Position numbers and translations under genes: made by a program. A DNA stretch of 5,876 bases. Origin: an uncultured bacterium. Its GTDB lineage: Bacteria > Gemmatimonadota > Gemmatimonadetes > Palauibacterales > KS3-K002. Positions 1-5,585 of the stretch are shown here, piece by piece. Position 1 is the stretch's first letter, and each line of letters begins with the position of its first letter. Under the pieces are notes generated by a model, which was not told where the DNA came from, did no database searches, and was given only the letters and a program-made list of their open reading frames with translations. The stretch is taken from assembly GCA_947581845.1 (NCBI GenBank), contig CANPVY010000112.1, positions 1-5,876 of the forward strand. Reading direction: 5' to 3'.

Positions 1-303
1 CTCCTCGGGGTTACGCTCGTAGTCCTCGGCCCAGGACTCGAAGTCGGGGAGGGCAAGATCGCCCATCAACTGCTCGACCAGCAGCGTTACGACCTGCCTC
101 AGGCTCAAGGCACCCTGCTGAGCACCCACCCTCTGCTCCGCCGCCCTGGCGAGTTCGAACACCCGCTCCTCTTCGAGTTCCATGAAGACATCGCAGACTC
201 GAGCGGAGCAGTAGTCCAGGTACTTCGCCCGCAGGATCTCCTCGGGCTCGGCCGCCGACCTGTTGGTCCTCCGCGGCTCGCCCTTTCCCATTCGCCGCGC
301 CAT
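1..303 (-). CDS. Hypothetical protein, partial (3' end outside window)
   Basis: I do not recognise this gene. Reading from ATG at 303-301 gives 101 codons without a stop up to the left edge, so the C-terminus is missing. The start is well supported: an AGGAGG-type Shine-Dalgarno (309-317 on the complement, repeated GGAGGAGG) sits 5 nt upstream, and a sigma70-like promoter lies about 60 bp upstream. The protein starts with a basic, probably disordered stretch (residues 1-19, rich in Arg/Lys). A charged, helix-prone region follows, with two cysteines (Cys32, Cys37) and the acidic run ELEEER at 42-47. A second helical segment (about 66-82) precedes an acidic tract with the visible motif SWAEDYERNPEE. 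No signal peptide or membrane segment is seen. It could be a small regulatory or accessory protein; no function can be assigned. The other two minus-strand frames here give Arg/Gly-rich translations typical of shadows. Confidence 0.72.
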   Translation of the reverse strand, partial: MARRMGKGEPRRTNRSAAEPEEILRAKYLDYCSARVCDVFMELEEERVFELARAAEQRVGAQQGALSLRQVVTLLVEQLMGDLALPDFESWAEDYERNPEE

Positions 304-362
304 GCTCCCCTCCTCCTCCAAGGGCGACCACGTCGCAACCTCGCAACAGGTCACCTGCGCCC

Positions 363-391
363 ATGCTAAGGCCCCTGAGGCGGCTGGTCAA
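363..391 (-). promoter_or_regulatory. Sigma70-like promoter for the leftmost gene
   Basis: On the minus strand TTGACC (386-391, five of six matches to TTGACA) is followed after exactly 17 bp by TAGCAT (363-368, four of six to TATAAT). Transcription would start near 356, leaving a leader of about 53 nt before the ATG at 303. The position, just upstream of a gene with a strong ribosome-binding site, supports it. It implies that this gene is transcribed independently of the 74-aa gene before it. Confidence 0.5.
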
Positions 392-400
392 GGATCGCGG

Positions 401-419
401 GCTTGTGGCGGGAACAAGC
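401..419. repeat. 6-bp inverted repeat upstream of the -35 box
   Basis: GCTTGT (401-406) and ACAAGC (414-419) form a perfect inverted repeat around a 7-nt G-rich centre. It lies 9 bp upstream of the -35 box at 386-391, so it could be an operator or activator site for the leftmost gene. A chance hairpin is equally possible at this length. Confidence 0.3.
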
Positions 420-428
420 GTCAGCGAA

Positions 429-451
429 GGCCCTCGGCGGGGGGGAGGGCC
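429..451 (-). terminator. Possible terminator hairpin after the 74-aa gene
   Basis: GGCCCTC (429-435) and GAGGGCC (445-451) form a perfect 7-bp stem with a 9-nt loop, beginning 6 bp after the stop codon of the 74-aa gene. Position and GC content fit an intrinsic terminator. However, the transcript after the stem reads TTCGCTGACG with no real U-run, so termination would be weak or factor-dependent. Confidence 0.35.
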
Positions 452-457
452 GGCCGC

Positions 458-682
458 CTACGTCAGCTCGAGAGACGACTCGTAGGACGTCTCCCAGGCA
501 GACGCAGACGGCCGGTGCAGGGCCGTCACGCCCTGCAGACGAGCAAACACAGCTCGCCGGACTAGCCCGTAGGCCAACACCCTCTCCAAGAACTCGGGAT
601 CAGTCTCTTGAAGGCGCTCCACCTCGTCCGCAAGATCACACGGCAAATTCACAACGAGGCTGACTGATCGTGACTCCGACAT
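458..682 (-). CDS. Small hypothetical protein, 74 aa
   Basis: This is probably a real small gene of unknown function. The start ATG (680-682) has AAGGA at 692-696, 9 nt upstream, and a consensus-like promoter lies about 140 bp upstream. The translation is balanced and protein-like, unlike the Arg/Ser-rich shadows around it. Residues 5-13 (RSVSLVVNL) look like a beta strand. Pro14 and residues 16-26 (DLADEVERLQE) suggest a first helix, and residues 28-50 (PEFLERVLAYGLVRRAVFARLQ) a second. A polar tail follows. Strand-Pro-helix-helix is loosely reminiscent of short antitoxin or DNA-binding proteins (ribbon-helix-helix or UPF0175 type), but no diagnostic motif is present, so this is inference only. 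The next gene (start at 303) is 154 bp away behind its own promoter, which argues against a tight toxin-antitoxin operon. Confidence 0.62.
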   Translation of the reverse strand: MSESRSVSLVVNLPCDLADEVERLQETDPEFLERVLAYGLVRRAVFARLQGVTALHRPSASAWETSYESSLELT

Positions 683-817
683 CCAGTTGGATCCTTCAGG
701 TTCTGGGGCACACTACGGCCACGCCAAGATGGCCACAAGAATTACAAATTTATCGGAATGGGCTGCCCTGCACAGAATGCCCGGACAAGATCCGTAGAGC
801 AGCAACGCTACCTCGAA

Positions 818-852
818 GCGCGCCCATTATACACGCGCCGCAACGGGCGCGC
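818..852. repeat. 8-bp inverted repeat embracing the TATAAT promoter
   Basis: GCGCGCCC (818-825) and GGGCGCGC (845-852) are perfect inverted arms separated by 19 bp. One arm overlaps the -35 box and the other covers the bases between the -10 box and the likely start site. That places the dyad exactly where a repressor would block RNA polymerase, so it may be an operator. Low-complexity G/C arms can also occur by chance in such DNA. Confidence 0.4.
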
Positions 853-854
853 AA
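826..854 (-). promoter_or_regulatory. Strong candidate promoter for the 74-aa gene
   Basis: On the minus strand TTGCGC (849-854) is followed after exactly 17 bp by a perfect TATAAT (826-831). Transcription would start near 818-820 at G residues, giving a leader of about 136 nt before the ATG at 682. The -35 box matches the consensus only in TTG. A perfect -10 hexamer in GC-rich DNA with ideal spacing is the best promoter signal in this window. The long leader leaves room for a regulatory element or a small RNA, but none is recognisable. Confidence 0.6.
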
Positions 855-867
855 GTCCTGCCGCGTT

Positions 868-881
868 CGAGCGTGCGTTCG
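868..881 (-). promoter_or_regulatory. LexA-like (Gram-positive type) site
   Basis: On the minus strand the sequence CGAACGCACGCTCG fits CGAACRNRYGTTCG, the Bacillus/mycobacterial-type SOS box, at 13 of 14 positions (GCTCG replaces GTTCG). It ends 13 bp upstream of the -35 box at 849-854. GCGTTCG (plus-strand sense) also occurs twice, at 863-869 and 875-881, 12 bp apart. No lexA is in view and the organism's LexA specificity is unknown, so SOS control is inference. Confidence 0.27.
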
Positions 882-1065
882 CTGCCTGCCCTCTAAGCTA
901 CGCTATTAGAATGGGTTACAATGGACGATCGGCCCGCCACGGCCCGCGGATTTTGTAGAAACTTCTGATACAAAGATTTCACCTTTTTATTACGCAAACT
1001 CTTAGCGGACGCGAGATGCGCTCTCCGAATTCTCCAAACCCTCTCCGTAGCACAGCCTAATTCTG

Positions 1066-1089
1066 AAAAAATTTGTCAGGCGGGCAAAT
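1066..1089 (-). terminator. Weak intrinsic terminator candidate after ligD
   Basis: Just past the ligD stop codon, the minus strand reads ATTTG (1085-1089), a 9-nt loop, CAAAT (1071-1075), then a run of T (1066-1071 overlapping the stem). The U-run is good but the stem is only 5 bp and AT-rich, so termination here is uncertain. Its position, 5 bp after the end of the ku-ligD transcript, is the main support. Confidence 0.33.
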
Positions 1090-1093
1090 CCAT

Positions 1094-3682
1094 TCACAAG
1101 AGCTCGAGCACCTCGCGCACAGCGTTCGCATCGGTACGACAGGCGACCCATAGGTCCCCCACAGTCTGGAGCCGGGTGCTCATCGACCGTAGCGAGAAAG
1201 CCTCGGGCTCCAGTTCCCCTTCCAGCTCGCGCCAGTCGAGCGGGGCGGAGACCGTCGCACCTGGGTACGGTCGTACCGAGTAAGCCGAAGCCACGGTGGA
1301 CCCCTGCCGATTCTGGAGGAAGTCGAGGTAGACGCGGGCACCGCGCCTGGAGACGACGCGTTGCACGGTCGTCAGCTCGGGACGGGACCCGGCGAGCAAG
1401 TTAGCGACGAGTTCAGCCAGCAAGCGGCCAGTCTCGTAGGTCGTACCTGCCTCCAGCGGCACGACGACATGGATCCCGGTGGCCCCGGACGTCTTGGGGT
1501 AGCCCCGCAGCCCGAGTCGCTGCAGCTGCTCCCGCACGGCGAGCGCCGCCTCACGCACCGCAGCGAACTCGACACCCTGGCCCGGGTCCAGATCGAGGAT
1601 GGTGTAGTCGAGGTCATTCAGACTGCTGAGGCGAGAGGGCCAGACATGTTGCGAGATGGCGGCAAGCTGCGCGACGTAGAGGAGTGTGAAGAGGTCGCCC
1701 CCGATGAGCCGTTCGACCGCTTCTCCCTCAACTTCGAGGCTCGCGGTTCGCACACCCTCCGAGACGGGCTCGGGCGCCCTCTGCTGGTAGAAGGCTTCGC
1801 CAGTGATCCCGTTGGGGTAACGTTCCAAAGTGAGGGGCCGACCACGGAGCACGGGCAGGATGGCCGGCGCGACGGACACGTAGTACCGCAACAGCTCCCC
1901 CTTGGTCGCCCCGATCTCCGCCCAGAATACCTTCCGCAGATTGGTGACCCTGAGGCGCCGCCCCTCGACGGTGACGTCGCCGTCCTCCCCCGCCCTCTCC
2001 AGCGCCTCGAGCGTCTCGATCAGCGAACGCAGCTCCGACGTGAGCTGGACCGGGGGCCCACGCTCCTCGCTGACCGCCGCGCCTTCACGGACAACGCGCA
2101 GCGATTCCACATCGCTGCGCAAGCCGAGGAACACGGGTTGGCGCAGGCGCCCGTCGCGTGTCCACTCCTGGAACTTCACCTCCGCCACCAGCTCCGGGCG
2201 CACCCAGTGGGCGTTCCGGGCATCGTCGGGGACCTCTGGGAAGGGGCAGGCCGCGTGCTCGCGGCGCGCCAGCTCCTCCCAGATCCAGCCCAGATCGGCC
2301 TCGCTGAACCCCGTGCCGACCCGGCCCGCATACCGCAGGCGTGAACCCTCGGGGGCGTCTTCGTGATAGCCGAGCAGCAAGGCACCGAAGCCGCGCCGGC
2401 CGCCCTGCGGTTCCGTCCAGCCGCAGACCAGGAACTCCTGCCGCGCGAGCTCCTTGACCTTCACCCAGTCCTGAGTCCGTTCACCGGACCGGTAACGACT
2501 TTTCAAGCGCTTTGCGATGACGCCCTCAAAGCCCTCGTGGCGTGCGCGTTCCCGCACGGCGCTGCCGCTGGCGACATCGTGTGCGACGTAGTGCAGGCGA
2601 TGGCCGGAGAACCTGAAAAGCGACCGCAGCCTCTCCTTACGATCTGAGAGTGGCAGCTCCCGCAGATCTTCGCCGTCGAGCCACAGCAGATCAAAGGCGA
2701 ACAGCTCAGCCGGCCGTGCCCGTGCCTTGCGGGAGATCTCGCCGGGCTCGCGCAGACTGATGCGCGGCTGCAGATCCTCGAAGCGCGGCCCGCGGCCACT
2801 GGTCACCGCGACGATCTCACCGTCCACCACGAACGCGTGGCCCGCGCGGCAGGCCAGCAGCTCAAGAGCCTCCGAGATCTCCGGGAAAGCCATCTCAAGC
2901 GCCTGTCCGCGCCGTGAGTAGATGTGTACCCTGCCTCCTGGTTGCGCCCAGCTGATCGCGCGCAGGCCATCCAGCTTCAGCTCGAAACACCACGCCGCGC
3001 CAGCCGGGAGCCGATCGCTGGGTGCGGCCAACATCGGCCGCACGTCCACGGGAGCTACCCTCTGAGGGGACGCATTCTCGGCTGACCCCTGGCCCAACAA
3101 CGGGTCGTCCAGCTTCCGGCCCGAGACCACCGAGTCGTGGAAGCGCTCGACCAGCGCTTCAGGCTCGCCCGGCTCGGCGTAGAGGTCCCGCTTCTTGATC
3201 AGCAACCAGTCCTTGTCGCCGTCGCGACCCCTCATTCGCACGAGCGTCCAGCGGCCGCGCATCCGCTCACCGTGCAACACGAACTCCAGCTTCCCCTCCC
3301 GCACCCCACGCTCCAGCTCCTCGTCGGTATCCCCGGTCCCGCCCACCGGCTCGTAGCGACCACGATCCCAGATGATCACCGTACCGGCACCATACTCCCT
3401 CTCCGGGATCACTCCCTCGAAATCGCCGTACTCCAGAGGATGATCCTCCACGGCCACTGCCAGCCGCTTGGTCTCGGGGTCGGCGCTCGGCCCCTTGGGC
3501 ACCGCCCAGCTCTTCAGTGTCCCAGCGATCTCGAGCCGCAGGTCGAAATGCGTCCGGCGCGCCGCATGCTTCTGCACCACGAAGCGTCGCACGGGTTCAC
3601 CCGAAGGCGCTTCGCCACCGCCGCGCGGCTCGGGCGTACGCGAGAAATCCCGTTTCTCCCGATAACGCTTGATGTCACTCAC
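1094..3682 (-). CDS. ligD: LigD: NHEJ ATP-dependent DNA ligase, PE-LIG-POL, 862 aa
   Basis: LigD processes and seals double-strand breaks held by Ku. The N-terminal phosphoesterase domain (about 33-165), which trims 3' ends, shows His39, His45, Asp47, Arg49, His81 and Tyr85, the known catalytic/metal set. The ligase domain (about 212-530) has KLDG with adenylated Lys236, VDGE at 286-289, FDLLWLDG at 330-337, EGVIAKR at 386-392 and WVKVK at 406-410, then an OB fold ending in RQPVFLGLR. The polymerase/primase domain (about 570-862) has metal ligands Asp697 and Asp699 in DLDP, SGATGIH at 732-738 and Asp787. Length and order match Pseudomonas-type LigD; mycobacterial LigD is POL-PE-LIG. The start is GTG (3680-3682): an in-frame TGA lies only 3 nt upstream, and the N-terminus has the usual YREKRDF...TPEP motif. 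No close Shine-Dalgarno is visible, so translation may depend on ku upstream. Gln634 stands where many homologues have Lys (see findings). Confidence 0.97.
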   Translation of the reverse strand: MSDIKRYREKRDFSRTPEPRGGGEAPSGEPVRRFVVQKHAARRTHFDLRLEIAGTLKSWAVPKGPSADPETKRLAVAVEDHPLEYGDFEGVIPEREYGAGTVIIWDRGRYEPVGGTGDTDEELERGVREGKLEFVLHGERMRGRWTLVRMRGRDGDKDWLLIKKRDLYAEPGEPEALVERFHDSVVSGRKLDDPLLGQGSAENASPQRVAPVDVRPMLAAPSDRLPAGAAWCFELKLDGLRAISWAQPGGRVHIYSRRGQALEMAFPEISEALELLACRAGHAFVVDGEIVAVTSGRGPRFEDLQPRISLREPGEISRKARARPAELFAFDLLWLDGEDLRELPLSDRKERLRSLFRFSGHRLHYVAHDVASGSAVRERARHEGFEGVIAKRLKSRYRSGERTQDWVKVKELARQEFLVCGWTEPQGGRRGFGALLLGYHEDAPEGSRLRYAGRVGTGFSEADLGWIWEELARREHAACPFPEVPDDARNAHWVRPELVAEVKFQEWTRDGRLRQPVFLGLRSDVESLRVVREGAAVSEERGPPVQLTSELRSLIETLEALERAGEDGDVTVEGRRLRVTNLRKVFWAEIGATKGELLRYYVSVAPAILPVLRGRPLTLERYPNGITGEAFYQQRAPEPVSEGVRTASLEVEGEAVERLIGGDLFTLLYVAQLAAISQHVWPSRLSSLNDLDYTILDLDPGQGVEFAAVREAALAVREQLQRLGLRGYPKTSGATGIHVVVPLEAGTTYETGRLLAELVANLLAGSRPELTTVQRVVSRRGARVYLDFLQNRQGSTVASAYSVRPYPGATVSAPLDWRELEGELEPEAFSLRSMSTRLQTVGDLWVACRTDANAVREVLELL

Positions 3683-3726
3683 AGGTCAGCCACACTCGCA
3701 GGCCGTCACCTCTCCCTTGGCCACCG

Positions 3727-4545
3727 TCACCCTCCGCCTTCCGCGGCCCTCGCTTCGCCTCCAGCCTGACGCTCCCGCTCCGCTTTCTCCAGGCTCTCCT
3801 TGAGCCGCGCTACCAGATCCACGACCTCCGCCTCCGCAACCTCTTCCACCTCGATCCTGGCAATCTCGCGACCCTCGATCTTGGCTCGAATCCGCTCCAT
3901 CAGCTTCTCGTTATACTCATCCCTGTACTTGGCCGGCTCGAACTTGGCCGACAGCTGCTCGATCAGCTGCAGCGCGATCGCGGTCTCCTTCTCACTCGGG
4001 CGCTCTTCCTGCGGAGTCTGGACGGCCTCCAGCGGGATGAGCTCGTCGTGAAAGCGCATCAGGTCGAGCACCAGCACGTCGCCCACCACCTTGACCGCCG
4101 CCAGATGCTCGCGGTTGCGGAAGACCACCTTGGCTACGGCGACCCTACCGGTCTGGCGCATCGCCTGGCGCAACAGCGCGTAAGCCTTCTCGCCGCCCGG
4201 CTGCACAGCCAGGTAGTACGGGACCTCGAAGTAGCGAGAGTCGATCTCCGACTCGTCCACGAAGTCCATGATGTCAATCGTCCGCGTGACCTGCAGGGCG
4301 ACCTGCTTGAAGTCGTCCTCGTCCAATATCACGAAGTGGCCCGGCTCGTACTCGTAGCCCTTGACCAGCTCCTTGTAGTCCACCTGCTCCTCGTCCCCTT
4401 GCCGCACGCGGATCATCCTCACGGGCGTGTTATCGCGGCCGTGAAGCATCCGGAAAGTGGGGGAAGTGCTACGCGTCGCGCTTTCCACTCGCACCGGGAT
4501 GTTGACCAGACCGAAGCTGATCGCACCCTTCCAGATCGTGCCCAT
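3727..4545 (-). CDS. ku: Ku, bacterial NHEJ DNA-end-binding protein, 272 aa
   Basis: Bacterial Ku forms a homodimeric ring on double-strand DNA ends and recruits LigD. The N-terminus WKGAISFGLVNIPV (5-18) is the family signature. The core continues with VKGYEYEPGHFVILDEDDF (61-79), YFEVPYYL (105-112) and an LMRFHDEL segment (162-169). From about 183 the conserved helical C-terminus follows: LIEQLSAKFEPAKYRDEY (194-211), then the LigD-contact type segment VVDLVARLKESLEKA (241-255). The C-terminal tail is short and Gly/Glu-rich, without the long lysine-rich extension found in some Ku proteins. The ATG start (4543-4545) has AGGAGA (4555-4560) 9 nt upstream. The stop is 44 bp before ligD, so the two are very likely one operon. 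Total length is usual for bacterial Ku. Confidence 0.97.
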   Translation of the reverse strand: MGTIWKGAISFGLVNIPVRVESATRSTSPTFRMLHGRDNTPVRMIRVRQGDEEQVDYKELVKGYEYEPGHFVILDEDDFKQVALQVTRTIDIMDFVDESEIDSRYFEVPYYLAVQPGGEKAYALLRQAMRQTGRVAVAKVVFRNREHLAAVKVVGDVLVLDLMRFHDELIPLEAVQTPQEERPSEKETAIALQLIEQLSAKFEPAKYRDEYNEKLMERIRAKIEGREIARIEVEEVAEAEVVDLVARLKESLEKAERERQAGGEARAAEGGG

Positions 4546-4617
4546 AGGCTGAGGTCTCCTGGGATAAGCCGTTCACGGATCGAGAGAGCCCAAGATGGGC
4601 CCAGCGGCACTGCCAGG

Positions 4618-4655
4618 CCATGTGGCGGTGGAGGCGCGTCGCGGCTGGCACATGG
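4618..4655. repeat. 7-bp inverted repeat in the ku upstream region
   Basis: CCATGTG (4618-4624) and CACATGG (4649-4655) are perfect inverted arms around a 24-nt GC-rich centre. The right arm shares two bases (4654-4655) with the larger inverted repeat beside it, so the two stems could compete in a transcript. A further 5-bp hairpin (4588-4592 with 4596-4600) lies nearer to ku. Confidence 0.3.
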
Positions 4656-4690
4656 GTTTTCCACACCCGCCCCGCGAATGTGGAAAACCC
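4654..4690. repeat. Perfect 12-bp inverted repeat upstream of ku
   Basis: GGGTTTTCCACA (4654-4665) and TGTGGAAAACCC (4679-4690) are exact reverse complements separated by 13 bp. The dyad is centred about 127 bp before the ku start and about 90 bp after the stop of the membrane-protein gene. No T-run follows the stem in the minus-strand direction, which argues against a simple intrinsic terminator and leaves an operator or leader hairpin as options. Each arm contains TTTTCCACA, which fits the relaxed DnaA-box pattern TTWTNCACA. Confidence 0.6.
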
Positions 4691-4760
4691 CGGATCTCGC
4701 CCGCCGAACCGCCACCCCTGCCTATCCCTAGCTATAACTATTCCACGCTCGTGCCGTTTC

Positions 4761-5585
4761 TCAAGCGGGAGGGCTAATATCGGCGACGGACATCAGCAAG
4801 GACAGCAGCAGAGCCAGGACCAAGAACAGGCCCAGGAAGGCGATCAGCGGGAGGGTGAAACCGAGCGCGGCGCGGCCGTTGCTCGTGCGCTGCACCTCAC
4901 GCACGGCGATGAACACCAAGACCGTCCCCCAGACGGTGCTGAACAATGGGCCGAAGAAGGGGAAGATCGCGAAAGCTGCCGGGCCCGACGAGTAAGCGAT
5001 CGCACGGAACGTCGCCTCAAAGCTGCGGCGACCGGCACCAACGATGACGAAGCTGAGATGCAGTATCGCGGCCATCGCGAAGAGGGCCGCCACGTACAAG
5101 GGGATCACGAAGACCAGCCAGACGATCAACACGACGAAGCTGCTCACCCCCACGGCGAGTGCTCCCTCCTCCTGCCCTGTCAGGGTGCCTTCGACGAGAC
5201 CCCAGTACAGGCTGAACACGAGCGCGACGAGCGCGAGGAGAACCGAGTAGCCGAGTGCCGGCCCGAGGCCACCGCGCGGCGGCAGCCTGCGGAAGAACTG
5301 TACCGGCCGGAATACGCTGTCGCGCCAGGTCAACCAGAGGGCATTCCAGAACCCGAACTCCCGGCGGGCTTCCCACGGCGGTGGTTCGGTTCCTACTGCC
5401 GCTACTTCCTCCTCGGAGCGGAGACCGGCTGTCGGCGCCAGCGGCGCCGCTGCCGCAGGCTCAGGCCGAGCGGGGCCGCCCAGCGGCGGGACTCCCGCTA
5501 TGACCTCACCACAGAACGGACAGGTGTCATCGCTTGGCAGAAGCGGTGCGCCGCAGCCCGGGCAGTTGGAAGGCTTCGTGCTCAT
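4761..5585 (-). CDS. Zinc-ribbon Yip1-like membrane protein, 274 aa
   Basis: The N-terminus carries a compact zinc ribbon: CPGC (Cys8, Cys11) and CPFC (Cys22, Cys25), with ordinary 2-residue spacing inside each knuckle. A Pro/Ala/Glu-rich linker (about 32-72) leads to a membrane part with about five hydrophobic segments (roughly 110-130, 146-165, 166-184, 198-225, 241-267). The segment before the first helix (WRDSVFRPVQFFRRLPPRGG) and the helix pattern fit the Yip1 family, whose bacterial members are mostly uncharacterised. The ribbon should be cytoplasmic. The ATG (5583-5585) overlaps the previous gene's stop in ATGA and has no clear Shine-Dalgarno, so translation is probably coupled to that gene. 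A link with acyl-CoA metabolism is suggested only by this coupling. Nothing ties it to DNA repair except position. Confidence 0.85.
   Translation of the reverse strand: MSTKPSNCPGCGAPLLPSDDTCPFCGEVIAGVPPLGGPARPEPAAAAPLAPTAGLRSEEEVAAVGTEPPPWEARREFGFWNALWLTWRDSVFRPVQFFRRLPPRGGLGPALGYSVLLALVALVFSLYWGLVEGTLTGQEEGALAVGVSSFVVLIVWLVFVIPLYVAALFAMAAILHLSFVIVGAGRRSFEATFRAIAYSSGPAAFAIFPFFGPLFSTVWGTVLVFIAVREVQRTSNGRAALGFTLPLIAFLGLFLVLALLLSLLMSVADISPPA

Larger units (their letters stand above)
683..1093. other. Intergenic region, relatively AT-rich, no credible gene
   Basis: This 411-bp stretch between ligD and the 74-aa gene has visible A/T runs (around 740-752, 951-992 and 1061-1076) unlike the flanking coding DNA. 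The half next to the 74-aa gene (683-885) holds its promoter, a possible operator and about 135 nt of leader. The leader contains a small hairpin (717-721 with 730-734). The half next to ligD holds a weak terminator candidate and otherwise nothing I can name. Short plus-strand frames here give Arg/Cys-rich peptides without a ribosome-binding site. I found no tRNA fold or insertion-sequence end. The compositional break could mark the edge of a transferred segment. Confidence 0.6.

Noticed and set aside
11..391. 126-aa minus-strand frame at the left end
   Set aside because: Gly/Arg-rich shadow of the partial gene at 1-303, which has the better start, ribosome-binding site and amino-acid balance.
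436..449. G-rich run as a possible G-quadruplex
   Set aside because: There are not four separate G-runs; it is better explained as the loop and arm of the 429-451 hairpin.
861..881. GTTCGA motif suggestive of a tRNA T-loop
   Set aside because: The flanking 5-bp T-stem does not pair and no acceptor or anticodon stem can be drawn around it.
670..958. Short plus-strand frames in the ligD downstream gap
   Set aside because: Arg/Cys-rich peptides, no Shine-Dalgarno or promoter in that direction, and they cross the opposite-strand promoter region.
1361..2344. 327-aa open frame on the plus strand, antisense to ligD
   Set aside because: It lies wholly opposite highly conserved LigD ligase and polymerase coding sequence, has an Arg/Pro/Gln-rich composition and no family motif. 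Long antisense frames are expected in GC-rich genes.
3137..3769. 210-aa open frame on the plus strand
   Set aside because: Antisense to the LigD phosphoesterase domain; His/Pro/Leu-rich shadow without recognisable domain or ribosome-binding site.
4731..4764. Possible ku promoter with TTGAGA (4759-4764) and an A/T-rich stretch near 4731-4741
   Set aside because: At 17-18 bp spacing the -10 hexamer matches the consensus poorly, and the better TATAGC is 22 bp away, so it is not supported as a feature.
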